Of a DNA stretch of 32,910 nucleotides, positions 6,743 through 15,100 are shown in pieces. Both the position numbers and the translations under genes were made by a program. How positions within the stretch are numbered: position 1 is the stretch's first letter; the number at the start of each line of letters is the position of its first letter. The stretch lies in the NCBI GenBank assembly GCA_963814915.1, contig CAWFEI010000012.1, positions 1 to 32,910 on the forward strand, read 5' to 3'. The stretch is from VRUE01 sp963814915. Its GTDB lineage: Bacteria; Actinomycetota; Thermoleophilia; Solirubrobacterales; 70-9. A model generated the notes under the pieces. That model saw only the letters and a list, made by a program, of their open reading frames with translations. It made no database searches and was not told the DNA's origin.

Positions 6743-7666
6743 TTAGATGAGGAGCGAGAGCAGGGCCGCGATCACGACTATCGCGGTCGACCAGGTGACG
6801 GCCTCGGCGGTGATCTCCATGTCGAGGCCGTAGGCGTGGGCGACGACCATCGAGTTGATCCCGGAAGGCATCGCGGAGAGCAGGCGGTAGGGGCCCGGCA
6901 GGTCGATCAGCGGGGCGGCGAGCAGCATCAGCAGCGCCGGGACCAGGATCAGGCGTGAGCCGAGGGCGACGGCCACGGGCTTGGTCAGCGGCGGCGGCAT
7001 CGGCAGGTTGCCGTGCTCGGCGTTCTCGGCCAGGGTCGCGCCGACGGCGAAGAAGCCGATCGGCAGAATCGCCACAAGCAGCGCCTGGGAGAGGTCGACC
7101 AGGACGTGCGGGGCGAGCGCGTCGGGCGCCAGCAGCCCCGCGATCGCCGCGTAGAGCGGCGGGTTGCGGGTGAAGAAGGCGCGCACGCGCTCGCGCGGCC
7201 CTTCGCCGGCTTTGGTGCCCAGCGCCGCCCCGACCGCGAAGGCGCCGAGCAGCAGGCACGGGCCGGTGACGAGCACGTCGTAGAGGACCGCTGTGGGCAG
7301 TTCGTGGCGGCCCAGCAGCGCCACCGTCAGCGGGTAGCCGAGGTAGCCGGTGTTGACGCTGAGCACGGTGCAGACGACGGCGCCGGTGCGGGCGCGGGAG
7401 AGGCGCAGCACGCGGCTCGAGATCAGGTAGGCGGCAAGCGCTCCCAGAGCCGAGGCGAGCAGGCCCAGCAGCAGGCCGACGCCGTGGCTGACGTCGATGT
7501 GGCTGGCGGCGATGTTGAAGAAGATCACCGGCGGCAGCAGCACGTAGAGCATCGCCGTCAGCGACCGTCGCGCCATCAACGCCGCCGCCTTCGGCCTGCG
7601 CCGCTCGGCCGCAACCCCCACCACGACCGCGATCGCGATCGCCGCCGCGGTTAGGAGGACGATCAG
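6743..7666 (-). CDS. AEC (auxin efflux carrier) family permease
   Basis: About 307 residues with roughly ten hydrophobic helices in the AEC/BASS-like arrangement. LLPPVIFFNIAAS marks the first repeat's unwound helix region, LSVNTGYLGYPLTVALLG is the typical Asn/Gly-Pro-rich helix, and LSAMPSGINSMVVAHAYGLD is the matching crossover in the second repeat. AEC permeases carry small organic acids or related anions; the substrate is unknown. No ATG, GTG or TTG exists between the end of nuoN and a GTG at 7624 that would cut into helix 1. A CTG at 7666 overlaps the nuoN stop as CTGA and keeps the helix whole, so it is used here with low certainty. The gene looks co-transcribed and coupled with nuoN. 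Confidence 0.78.
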   Translation of the reverse strand: MIVLLTAAAIAIAVVVGVAAERRRPKAAALMARRSLTAMLYVLLPPVIFFNIAASHIDVSHGVGLLLGLLASALGALAAYLISSRVLRLSRARTGAVVCTVLSVNTGYLGYPLTVALLGRHELPTAVLYDVLVTGPCLLLGAFAVGAALGTKAGEGPRERVRAFFTRNPPLYAAIAGLLAPDALAPHVLVDLSQALLVAILPIGFFAVGATLAENAEHGNLPMPPPLTKPVAVALGSRLILVPALLMLLAAPLIDLPGPYRLLSAMPSGINSMVVAHAYGLDMEITAEAVTWSTAIVVIAALLSLLI

Positions 7667-9162
7667 AAGAGCGAACTGCCGGCGTGTTGGGCGAACTCGA
7701 CGAGCGGCTGCGGGACGATCCCGAAGAAGACCGCTCCGGCCGCGGCCAGCAGCGCCGGGCCGGCGAGGTACCAGCGGCGGCCGGCATCGGGATCGATCGG
7801 GTCCGCCTCCGGGGAGGCTCCGGCGATCGCCGGAGCCGCGCCCGCGGCTGCGTCGCCGGGCTGCATCCACATCGCCGCCACGACCCGCAGGTAGTAGGCG
7901 AGCGAGATCATCGACCCGACCGCGATGAAGACGGCGAGCCAGGTGTAGTCGCCTTCGACCAGGGCCTCGATCAGGTAGAGCTTGCCGATGAAGCCGACCG
8001 TCGCCGGCAGGCCGGCCAGCGCCAGCATCGAGATCGTCAGCGGCCAGGCCAGCAGCGGCCGCTCGGCCCCGAGCCCGCGCACGGCGCGGATCTCGTCGCC
8101 ATATGCGGTCTCACGCTCGCGGGCGACGATCGCGCTGAAGGCGGCGAGGTTCATGAAGAGGTACCCGGCGAGGTAGAAGACGAGCGCGTCGACGCCGGCC
8201 TGGCTGGCGACGACCAGGCCGCCGAGGATGTAGCCGGCCTGGGCGACGCCGGAGTAGCCGAGCAGGCGCTTGAGCGAGTCCTGGCCGAGCGCGCCGACGT
8301 TGCCGACGACGATCGAGATCGCGGCGAGCACCGCCAGCGCCGGCTGCCAGTCGCCAGTCTCCGGTGCCAAGGCAACGTCGAAGAAGCGGACGAAGACGGC
8401 GAAGGCGGCCGCCTTGGTCGCCACTGCCATGAACGAGGTGATCGGCGTCGGCGCCCCCTCGTAGACGTCGGGCGTCCACTGGTGAAAGGGCGCGATCGAG
8501 GTCTTGAAGGCGAGCCCGACGGCGACCAGGGCGATCCCGACGAGCACCAGCGGATCGCCGAGCAGCCCGGCGTGGCCGACGCCGGCGGCGATGCCGAGGA
8601 AGTCGGTCGAGCCGGAGCCGCCGTAGAGGAAGGCCATGCCGTAGAGCAGGGTCGCCGAGCCGAGCGAGCCGACGATCAGGTACTTGAGGCCGGACTCGAG
8701 CGAGCGCTCGCGCAGCAGGTTTGCCGCGCAGAGGATGTAGAGGGGGATCGAAAGCGTCTCGATCGCGACGAAGAAGCTGACCAGGTTCTGCGCCTGTGCC
8801 AGCAACACCATGCCCAGCACCGAGCCGAGCAGCAGCGCGTGATACTCGCCCGAGCCGGCCTGCTCCGCGGCCGGCTCGCGGATCGAGAGCAGCACGGCGA
8901 AGGCGGCGGCGGCGATCGCGATCAGCGCGATCGAGATCGCCAGGTCGTCGAGCCGCAGCGCCCCGGCGACGAGGTCGGTCGGGTCGTTCCAGCGGCCGAT
9001 CAACAGGCCGGCGGTAGCGGCGAGCGTCGACATCGTCATCACCGGGGCGCTGCGCCGCAGCGGCCGGATCACGGCGCTGAACAGGACCAGGCAGATGCCG
9101 ATCGTCAGGGCGATGACCGGCGCCAGCGCGCCGTAGTCGATCTCCGGTGCCTGAAAGGTCAT
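7663..9162 (-). CDS. nuoN: NADH-quinone oxidoreductase subunit N
   Basis: 499 residues, 14 predicted helices, one of the three antiporter-like membrane subunits that pump protons in complex I. Hallmarks are the TM5 glutamate in FFVAIETLSIPLYIL, the lysine helix LAFKTSIAPFHQWTPDVYEG, and APTPITSFMAVATKAAAF followed by LLGYSGVAQAGYILGG. All these charged residues are conserved, unlike NuoL and NuoM here. The ATG overlaps the nuoM stop (ATGA). It is the last nuo gene of the operon. Confidence 0.96.
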   Translation of the reverse strand: MTFQAPEIDYGALAPVIALTIGICLVLFSAVIRPLRRSAPVMTMSTLAATAGLLIGRWNDPTDLVAGALRLDDLAISIALIAIAAAAFAVLLSIREPAAEQAGSGEYHALLLGSVLGMVLLAQAQNLVSFFVAIETLSIPLYILCAANLLRERSLESGLKYLIVGSLGSATLLYGMAFLYGGSGSTDFLGIAAGVGHAGLLGDPLVLVGIALVAVGLAFKTSIAPFHQWTPDVYEGAPTPITSFMAVATKAAAFAVFVRFFDVALAPETGDWQPALAVLAAISIVVGNVGALGQDSLKRLLGYSGVAQAGYILGGLVVASQAGVDALVFYLAGYLFMNLAAFSAIVARERETAYGDEIRAVRGLGAERPLLAWPLTISMLALAGLPATVGFIGKLYLIEALVEGDYTWLAVFIAVGSMISLAYYLRVVAAMWMQPGDAAAGAAPAIAGASPEADPIDPDAGRRWYLAGPALLAAAGAVFFGIVPQPLVEFAQHAGSSLF

Positions 9163-10742
9163 CGGTTGGGCCCCGGTTCGACGATGCGCTTGGCGAGAGT
9201 GGGCGAGAGGCAGGGCGGATCGCCATGGGCAACCGCCTGGTCGAACTCGGCAACCGACGAGATTCGGGGTGTCCTCGCGGCGCAGGTTGAAGCGATGGAG
9301 CGGTTGACCGATAGATCGGTGCGCTTCAGGATCAGCTGCGGGTAGAGGGCGAGGCCGACTATGCAGAGCACCAGCGGGGCGAGGACGAGGCCGTCGCGGA
9401 GGCCGATCTCGCGCGATTCGACTCCCTCTGCCTTGCGGTTGTGCATCGTGCGCTGGTAGAGGCGCAGCGCGTAGTAGGCCGACATCGCAACGCCGCTGAT
9501 CGCAACGATCGCGAAGACGACCTTCGCTTGGAAGAGGCCGTTGAGGATGTAGAACTCGCCGATGAAGTTGGCCGAGCCGGGCATCGCCAGGGTGGCCAGG
9601 GTGACGATCAAAAAGAGCGCCGCGAGGACGGGGGCGCGCATCGCCATGCCCCCCATCTCACGCAGGTCCTCGGTTCCGCTCCGCTCGGCGAGGATCGCGA
9701 CGATGATGAACAGCGGCGCGACGACGAGGCCGTGGTTGACCATCTGCAGCACCGCGCCGTCGGCCCCGTCGGCACGCAGGGCGAAGATCCCGGCGGTGAT
9801 GAATCCGAGCTGGGCGACCGAGGAATAGCCGCCGACGAGGCGCACGTTGGTCTGGGTGAAGGCCATCACCGAGCCGTAGAGGATCGAGGCAAGAGCGATC
9901 ACCAGGACGACCTCCTGGAACTGCACGGTCGCATTGGGGAAGAGCGGCAGCACGACGCGCAGGAAGCCGTAGGCGCCGACCTTGGCCAGCACGCCGGAGA
10001 AGACCGCGAGCACCGGCAGCGGCGCGGCGCGGTAGGCGTCGGGCATCCAGCCGTGCAGCAGGAAGGCCGGCATCTTGACCAGGAAGGCTGCGGCGAAGAA
10101 CCAGAAGATCCAGCGCTGGCTGCCGACCCCGATCGGGTGCTTGGCCAGCTCGGCGATGGAGAAGGTGAGATGCCCCCCGTCGGCGGCGATGACCGCCGTG
10201 GCGATCGCCGCGACCAGCATCAGCAGCGAGCCGATCAGCGTGTAGACGATCATCTTCAGCGTCGCCGCGGCCGCCGTCGGCCCGCCCTCGCGGTCCGTGC
10301 CCCAGGCGCCGAAGAGGAAGTAGAACGGGACCAGCATCAGGTCGAAGAAGAGGACGAAGAGCAGCAGGTCCTGGGCGACGAAGGCGCCGAGGGTCGCGGT
10401 CTCGCCGAGCAGCATCATCAGAAAGAAGAGGTGCGGCCGCTCCTGCTCGCGGAAGGCGGCGAAGGCCGTCCCGCCCAGCCAGACCAGCGCCGTCAGCACG
10501 ACGAGGAAGATGTTGAGGCCGTCGATGCCGAGGCTGTAGTCGACCCCGAGGCCGGGGATCCAGTTGACGTCGACGGTGTCCTGCAGCCCGGCGGCGCCGG
10601 AGTCGAAGCCGGCCAGGAGGGCGATCGCGATGCCGAGCGTCACCGCGGCGCCGAGGGCGGCCCACCAGCCCGCGTAGCGCTTGGGCAGGAAGAGGCCGAG
10701 TAGGCCGAAGGCGAGAGGGGTCCAGAGCAGCGAGTTGATCAT
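9159..10742 (-). CDS. nuoM: NADH-quinone oxidoreductase subunit M
   Basis: 527 residues, antiporter-like proton-pumping subunit. Recognised by LGIDGLNIFLVVLTALVWL, the TM5 region LFFDLMLVPFYFLFGAWG, VKMPAFLLHGWMPDAYRAAP and LVGGYSSVAQLGFI. The key TM5 acid, Glu in E. coli, is Asp134 here. After the last helix (about residue 478) the protein runs on for roughly 50 hydrophilic residues (from RTDLSVNRS to the end), longer than usual and of lower GC. The ATG at 10742 overlaps the nuoL stop (ATGA); its own stop overlaps the nuoN ATG. Confidence 0.96.
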   Translation of the reverse strand: MINSLLWTPLAFGLLGLFLPKRYAGWWAALGAAVTLGIAIALLAGFDSGAAGLQDTVDVNWIPGLGVDYSLGIDGLNIFLVVLTALVWLGGTAFAAFREQERPHLFFLMMLLGETATLGAFVAQDLLLFVLFFDLMLVPFYFLFGAWGTDREGGPTAAAATLKMIVYTLIGSLLMLVAAIATAVIAADGGHLTFSIAELAKHPIGVGSQRWIFWFFAAAFLVKMPAFLLHGWMPDAYRAAPLPVLAVFSGVLAKVGAYGFLRVVLPLFPNATVQFQEVVLVIALASILYGSVMAFTQTNVRLVGGYSSVAQLGFITAGIFALRADGADGAVLQMVNHGLVVAPLFIIVAILAERSGTEDLREMGGMAMRAPVLAALFLIVTLATLAMPGSANFIGEFYILNGLFQAKVVFAIVAISGVAMSAYYALRLYQRTMHNRKAEGVESREIGLRDGLVLAPLVLCIVGLALYPQLILKRTDLSVNRSIASTCAARTPRISSVAEFDQAVAHGDPPCLSPTLAKRIVEPGPNR

Positions 10743-12748
10743 GAGCTGGAGAGCAGGAAGTAGAGGGCGAGCCCGGCGAAGCCGGCGATCAGCAGCAGCG
10801 CGTAGCTGCGCACGAAGCCGCTCTGCACGAAGCGGACGACACCGCCGGCGCCGCTGACGGTGTCCCTGGTTCCACTCACCAGGCCGTCGACGACGAGGCG
10901 CTCGAAGGTCGAGTCGGCGAAGCGGCCGATCGCCAGCGCCGGGCGCACGATCAGGAGGTCGATCGCCTCGTCGAAGTACCACTTGTTGAGGCAGAGCAGG
11001 TAGACCGGGCGGAGGCGCTCGCGGAAGCGGGCCGGCAGCTGCGGGCGCGCCACCCAGAGGACCCAGGCGAGGCCGATGCCGACGATCGAGATCGCGCCGC
11101 CGATCGCGAGCCCGCGCCACTCGGCACCGGCCTCGGGGCGGATCGCGCTCAGCGGCGAGTCGGCGAAGGCGGGGTCGAGGAAGCCGAAGAGGACGTTGTC
11201 GACGCCGGGCACCTGGATCAGGCCGGCGAAGAGCGCGCCGATCGCGAGCACGCCCATCGCGACCGCCATCGGCCACGACTGCTCGGCGATGTGGTGGTGG
11301 GCGCCCGGGAAGCCGACTTCGGTGTCCTCCTCCTCTTCGGTCGCCGGGTTGATCGGCGGTCCGTGGTACAGCTCGCCGGTCTCGATCAGGTGCTGCGCCT
11401 CCTCGCAGGGCTCGCCGGGGAGCACGCGGAAGACGAGCCGGAAGGTGTAGATAGCGGTGAGGAAGGCGCCGACGTAGCCGCCGATCGCCATCCACGTATA
11501 CATCCCGCCGCGCGCCTCGGCGTAGGCGAGGATCGAGTCCTTGGAGAAGAAGCCCGAGGTGAGCGGGAAGGCGGCCAGCGCGAGCCCGCCGATCACCAGC
11601 ATCAGCGAGGTGAACCGCATCGCCTTCCAGAAGCCGCTCATCCGGTCGATGTCCTGCCGGTTGGCCATCGCCGAGATGATCGAGCCGGCGGTCATGAACA
11701 GCAGCGCCTTGAAGAAGGCGTGCGTCATCAGGTGGAAGAGCCCCTGGGCGTAGGCGCCGATCGAGACGCCCATGATCATGTAGCCGATCTGGCTCATCGT
11801 CGAGTAGGCGATCGCGCGCTTGAGGTCGGTCTGGGCGATCGCGATCGTGCCGGCGACGAGCAGCGTCGCGAGGCCGACGAAGGCGGCGATGTCGGCGGCG
11901 GTCGGGGCGAGGTAGAAAAGGACGTGGGTGCGGGCGATCAGGTAGACACCCGCCGTGACCATCGTCGCCGCGTGGATCAGCGAGGAGACCGGGGTCGGGC
12001 CCTCCATCGCGTCGGGCAGCCAGGTGTGGAACGGGATCTGCGCCGACTTGGCGAAGGCGCCGACGAGCAGCAGCAGGCAGATCGCGGTGACCGTCCACTC
12101 GCCGCGGGCGAAGACGCCCGGGGCCTTGGCGAAGACCTCGCCGTATTCGAACGTGCCCAGCTCGCGGAAGATCAGGAAGGCGGCGAGGACGAGGCCGATG
12201 TCGCCGACGACGTTGATCACGAAGGCCTTCATCCCGGCCTTGGTCGCGGTCGTGCGCCGGTACCAGAAGCTGATCAACGCGTAGGAGGCGAAGCCGACGA
12301 AGGCCCAGCCGACGATCAGGAGGACGAAGTTGCCGGCGAGGACCAGCAGGAGCATCGAAAAGACGAAGAAGTTGAGGTAGCTGAAGAAGCGGTGGTAGCC
12401 CTCGTCGGACTTCATGTAGCCGAACGAGTAGAGGTGGATCAGGGTCGAGACCCCGGTCACGACCAGGATCATGAAGGTGGAGAGCTGGTCGACGTAGATG
12501 CCGAGCTTGATCTCGAGCCCGGCCGCGCCCGCGTAGGTCCACAGCGCCGAGGCATGGTGGCGTGCCTCGGCGTCCTCGCCGAGCAGGTTGAACAGCGCGG
12601 CGAGAGCGCAGAGGAAGGCGAGGCCGACCGCGGCGGTGCCTAGCGCCCCCGCGAGCCGCGCCGGGAGGGCGCGGAAGCCGAGCGCGATCGCGATCGAGCC
12701 GAGCAGCGGCAGCAGCAGGACCAGCCAGGCCCAGGACGTTGTGTTCAT
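10739..12748 (-). CDS. nuoL: NADH-quinone oxidoreductase subunit L
   Basis: 669 residues, the distal proton-pumping subunit with the long lateral helix at its C-terminus. Strong matches are YVDQLSTFMILVVTGVSTLI, AFAKSAQIPFHTWLPDAMEG (pump lysine) and PTPVSSLIHAATMVTAGVYL. At TM5 the motif GWEGVG of E. coli-type NuoL reads GWAFVG: the usual glutamate is Ala149. A 9-bp stem with an 8-base loop (12546-12571) lies in the coding sequence for residues 60-68. The ATG overlaps the nuoK stop (ATGA). The function is secure; the effect of the missing glutamate is not known. Confidence 0.96.
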   Translation of the reverse strand: MNTTSWAWLVLLLPLLGSIAIALGFRALPARLAGALGTAAVGLAFLCALAALFNLLGEDAEARHHASALWTYAGAAGLEIKLGIYVDQLSTFMILVVTGVSTLIHLYSFGYMKSDEGYHRFFSYLNFFVFSMLLLVLAGNFVLLIVGWAFVGFASYALISFWYRRTTATKAGMKAFVINVVGDIGLVLAAFLIFRELGTFEYGEVFAKAPGVFARGEWTVTAICLLLLVGAFAKSAQIPFHTWLPDAMEGPTPVSSLIHAATMVTAGVYLIARTHVLFYLAPTAADIAAFVGLATLLVAGTIAIAQTDLKRAIAYSTMSQIGYMIMGVSIGAYAQGLFHLMTHAFFKALLFMTAGSIISAMANRQDIDRMSGFWKAMRFTSLMLVIGGLALAAFPLTSGFFSKDSILAYAEARGGMYTWMAIGGYVGAFLTAIYTFRLVFRVLPGEPCEEAQHLIETGELYHGPPINPATEEEEDTEVGFPGAHHHIAEQSWPMAVAMGVLAIGALFAGLIQVPGVDNVLFGFLDPAFADSPLSAIRPEAGAEWRGLAIGGAISIVGIGLAWVLWVARPQLPARFRERLRPVYLLCLNKWYFDEAIDLLIVRPALAIGRFADSTFERLVVDGLVSGTRDTVSGAGGVVRFVQSGFVRSYALLLIAGFAGLALYFLLSSS

Positions 12749-13044
12749 CCGCGCAGCTCCCTCAGCTCATCGACGTCGAGCGGCAGCTTGCGGCGGAAGA
12801 TCGCGACGATCAGTCCCAGCCCGACGACCACCTCGCAGGCGGCGATCACCATCACGACCAGGGCGAACACCTGCCCCTGTTGGTTGCCGACCATGCGGCT
12901 GAAGGCGACCAGGGCGAGGTTCCCGGCGTTGAGCATCAGCTCCAGGCAGAGCAGGATCACGACCGGGCTGCGGCGCAGCAGGATCCCCATCGCGCCGACC
13001 GCGAAGAGCAGCGAGGAAAGGACGATGTACCACTCGATGCTCAC
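12745..13044 (-). CDS. nuoK: NADH-quinone oxidoreductase subunit K
   Basis: 99 residues, three transmembrane helices, the MrpC-like subunit of the membrane arm. The two membrane glutamates needed for proton transfer in E. coli NuoK (Glu36, Glu72) are present as Glu35 (LLCLELMLNAGNLAL) and Glu71 (AACEVVVGLGLIVAI). It starts with GTG at 13044, overlapping the nuoJ stop as GTGA, and its stop overlaps the nuoL ATG. The length is standard for the family. Confidence 0.95.
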   Translation of the reverse strand: MSIEWYIVLSSLLFAVGAMGILLRRSPVVILLCLELMLNAGNLALVAFSRMVGNQQGQVFALVVMVIAACEVVVGLGLIVAIFRRKLPLDVDELRELRG

Positions 13045-13559
13045 GCCGATTCGCCCTCCCGGCGCCGGCCGGCCAGCACGATCGCGCCGACCGCGGCGAG
13101 CATCAGCAGCATCGAGGAGGCCTCGAAGGGGATGAGGAACTTTTCCAGCAGCAGGTAGCCGATCGCCGCCGGGTCCCCGAAGCCCGCGCCGACGTCGGGG
13201 CCGTCGCCGCCCAGCGCCAGCAACGAGGAGGCGAGCACCGCGACCGCCAGCTCGACGAAGAGGGCGAGGCCGAGCAGCGGCGCGAGCAGGCGCTGGCCGG
13301 GGATCGGCTCCCAGGCCGACTCGGTGCCGCCGCCGACATAGGCGACGACGAAGACGTAGAGGACCATCACCGCCCCGGCGTAGACGACCACCTGCGCGGC
13401 GGCGACGAAGGCCGAGCTGAGCAGCAGGAAGAGCACCGCCAGTGAGAACAGGTGGATGATCAGCGCCAGCACGCTGTAGAAGGGATTGCGCATCGCGACG
13501 ACGCCGATCGCGCCACCGAGCGCGCCGATCGCCGCGACGAAGAACAGAACCGCTTCCAC
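13041..13559 (-). CDS. nuoJ: NADH-quinone oxidoreductase subunit J
   Basis: 172 residues with five hydrophobic helices, the subunit next to NuoK and NuoA in the membrane arm. The first half is well conserved (MRNPFYSVLALIIHLFSLAVLFLLL as seen across residues 22-46, then VVYAGAVMVLYVFVVAYVGG). The second half has a long loop and two further helices. The start is GTG at 13559, immediately after the nuoI stop TAG without overlap. The stop overlaps the nuoK start. Confidence 0.94.
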   Translation of the reverse strand: MEAVLFFVAAIGALGGAIGVVAMRNPFYSVLALIIHLFSLAVLFLLLSSAFVAAAQVVVYAGAVMVLYVFVVAYVGGGTESAWEPIPGQRLLAPLLGLALFVELAVAVLASSLLALGGDGPDVGAGFGDPAAIGYLLLEKFLIPFEASSMLLMLAAVGAIVLAGRRREGESA

Positions 13560-14105
13560 CTACTCGCCCTCCGCTTTCAGCGGCGTGCGGTCGAGCGGCT
13601 CGGCGAGCAGCATCTCCTTGGTGAAGATCAGGTCCTCGCGGCTGTAGTCGGCCATCTCGTAGTCGTGGCCCATCGTGATCGCGTCGAACGGGCAGGCGAT
13701 CTCGCAGTAGCCGCAGAAGATGCAGCGAGAGAGGTTGATCTCGTAGACCGCGGCGTAGCGCTCGCCGGCCGAGACGCGCTCGCCGGGGATGTTCTCGGCG
13801 GCGACAACCCGGATGCAGTCGGCCGGGCAGGCGGCGGCGCAAAGCGAGCAGCCGACGCACTTCTCCAGCCCGGTGTCCTCGAACTTGTGCAATTTATGGC
13901 GGCCGCGGAAGCGCGGGTAGACGGGCGTCTTCTCCTCTGGGTACTGGATCGTCAGCGGCCCCTCGATCAGCCGGGCCATCGTCGTCTTCAGCCCGCGTAG
14001 GGTCTCGCCGAAGGCTCGGTAGGCGCCACCGACGCCGCCCGGCTCGGGCCCCCGCTGGACAGCCACGACGCTGTCGTCGGTCAGGTAGGGGAATTGCTCA
14101 CTCAC
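13560..14105 (-). CDS. nuoI: NADH-quinone oxidoreductase subunit I
   Basis: 181 residues. The ferredoxin-like subunit carries two [4Fe-4S] clusters (N6a, N6b) that pass electrons towards the quinone site. Both motifs are intact: C83-x2-C86-x2-C89-x3-C93 (CVGCSLCAAACP) and C128-x2-C131-x2-C134-x3-C138 (CIFCGYCEIACP). The N-terminal 35 residues are variable. GPLTIQYPEEK and FRGRHKLHKFEDTGLEKC match the family lead-in. The GTG start overlaps the nuoH stop (GTGA). Confidence 0.96.
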   Translation of the reverse strand: MSEQFPYLTDDSVVAVQRGPEPGGVGGAYRAFGETLRGLKTTMARLIEGPLTIQYPEEKTPVYPRFRGRHKLHKFEDTGLEKCVGCSLCAAACPADCIRVVAAENIPGERVSAGERYAAVYEINLSRCIFCGYCEIACPFDAITMGHDYEMADYSREDLIFTKEMLLAEPLDRTPLKAEGE

Positions 14106-15100
14106 GTGACCACCACCAGTACCGCGGTGACGAGGACGTTGAGCGTCGCCAGCGGCAGCAGCACCTTCCAGCCGAGGCTCATCAGCTGGTCGTAGCGCAG
14201 CCGCGGCAGTGTCGCCCGCACCCAGATGAAGACGAGGATCAGGCCCATGATCTTGGCCAGCATCCAGATCGGGTCCAGCCAGCCGGGCCCCGGCCCCATC
14301 CAGCCGCCGAGGAAGACCGCCGCGGCGATCCCCGAGACGACGAGGATCTCCATGTATTCGACAAGCAGGAAGCTGCCGAAGCGCATGCCGCCGTACTCGG
14401 TCATGAAGCCCTGGACAAGTTCGGCGTCGGCCTCGGGCATGTCGAACGGGGTGCGGTTGGTCTCGGCGAAGCCGGCCAGCATGAAGATCAGGAAGCCGAC
14501 GAACTGGGGGAAGACGAACCAGAGGCCGCCCTGCGCGTGGACGAGGTCGACGAGCGAGAGCGAGCCGCCCATGATGATCGCGCCGAGCAGCGCCAGGCCC
14601 ATCGCGACCTCGTAGGAGATCAGCTGGGCGGCGCCGCGCATCGCGCCGAGCAGGCTGTATTTCGAGCCCGAGGACCAGCCGCCGAGCAGGACGCCGTAGA
14701 AGGCGATCGAGCCGACGGCGAAGAAGTAGAGGATGCCGATCGGCACGTCGATCCCGTAGAGGCCGACGCCGCCCTGCACATCGCCCCAGGGGATGATCGC
14801 CAGCGCGAGGACGCCGGAGAGGACCGGCAGCAGCGGCCCGAGCACGAACAGGGTCGGGATCGCGTTGGCCGGGCGGAAGGCTTCCTTGCCGAGCAGCTTG
14901 CCGACGTCGGCAAGCGGCTGCAGGATGCCGAACGGCCCGACGCGGTTCGGTCCGTAGCGGTGCTGGAAGCGGCCGATCAGCTTGCGCTCCAGGACCGTCA
15001 TCAGCGGCAGGATGCCGAAGATCACGGCGAAGATGACCAGCGACTTGACGACCATCACCCAGGTCGCTTCGACGAACTGCGTGTCGGCGACGGGCAGCAT
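14102..15100 (-). CDS. nuoH: NADH-quinone oxidoreductase subunit H
   Basis: 332 residues, eight helices, the subunit that forms much of the quinone chamber at the junction of both arms. Diagnostic segments are LERKLIGRFQHRYGPNRVGP, GILQPLADVGKLL, and AETNRTPFDMPEADAELVQG with the following TEYGGMRFG. The ATG at 15100 is chosen: it shares one base with the nuoG stop (TGATG), and the longer open frame upstream is only nuoG read out of frame. Its stop overlaps nuoI. Confidence 0.96.
   Translation of the reverse strand: MLPVADTQFVEATWVMVVKSLVIFAVIFGILPLMTVLERKLIGRFQHRYGPNRVGPFGILQPLADVGKLLGKEAFRPANAIPTLFVLGPLLPVLSGVLALAIIPWGDVQGGVGLYGIDVPIGILYFFAVGSIAFYGVLLGGWSSGSKYSLLGAMRGAAQLISYEVAMGLALLGAIIMGGSLSLVDLVHAQGGLWFVFPQFVGFLIFMLAGFAETNRTPFDMPEADAELVQGFMTEYGGMRFGSFLLVEYMEILVVSGIAAAVFLGGWMGPGPGWLDPIWMLAKIMGLILVFIWVRATLPRLRYDQLMSLGWKVLLPLATLNVLVTAVLVVVT

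Noticed and set aside
12546..12571. 9-bp stem with 8-base loop in nuoL (GCCGAGGCA/TGCCTCGGC)
   Set aside because: Unlike the other elements, the coding region here needs no insert to align with NuoL; such stems arise often in 70% GC sequence.
9441..12643. Long plus-strand open frames opposite nuoM and nuoL (420 and 450 codons)
   Set aside because: Shadow frames caused by the scarcity of stop codons in GC-rich DNA; they have no domains and lie opposite conserved subunits.
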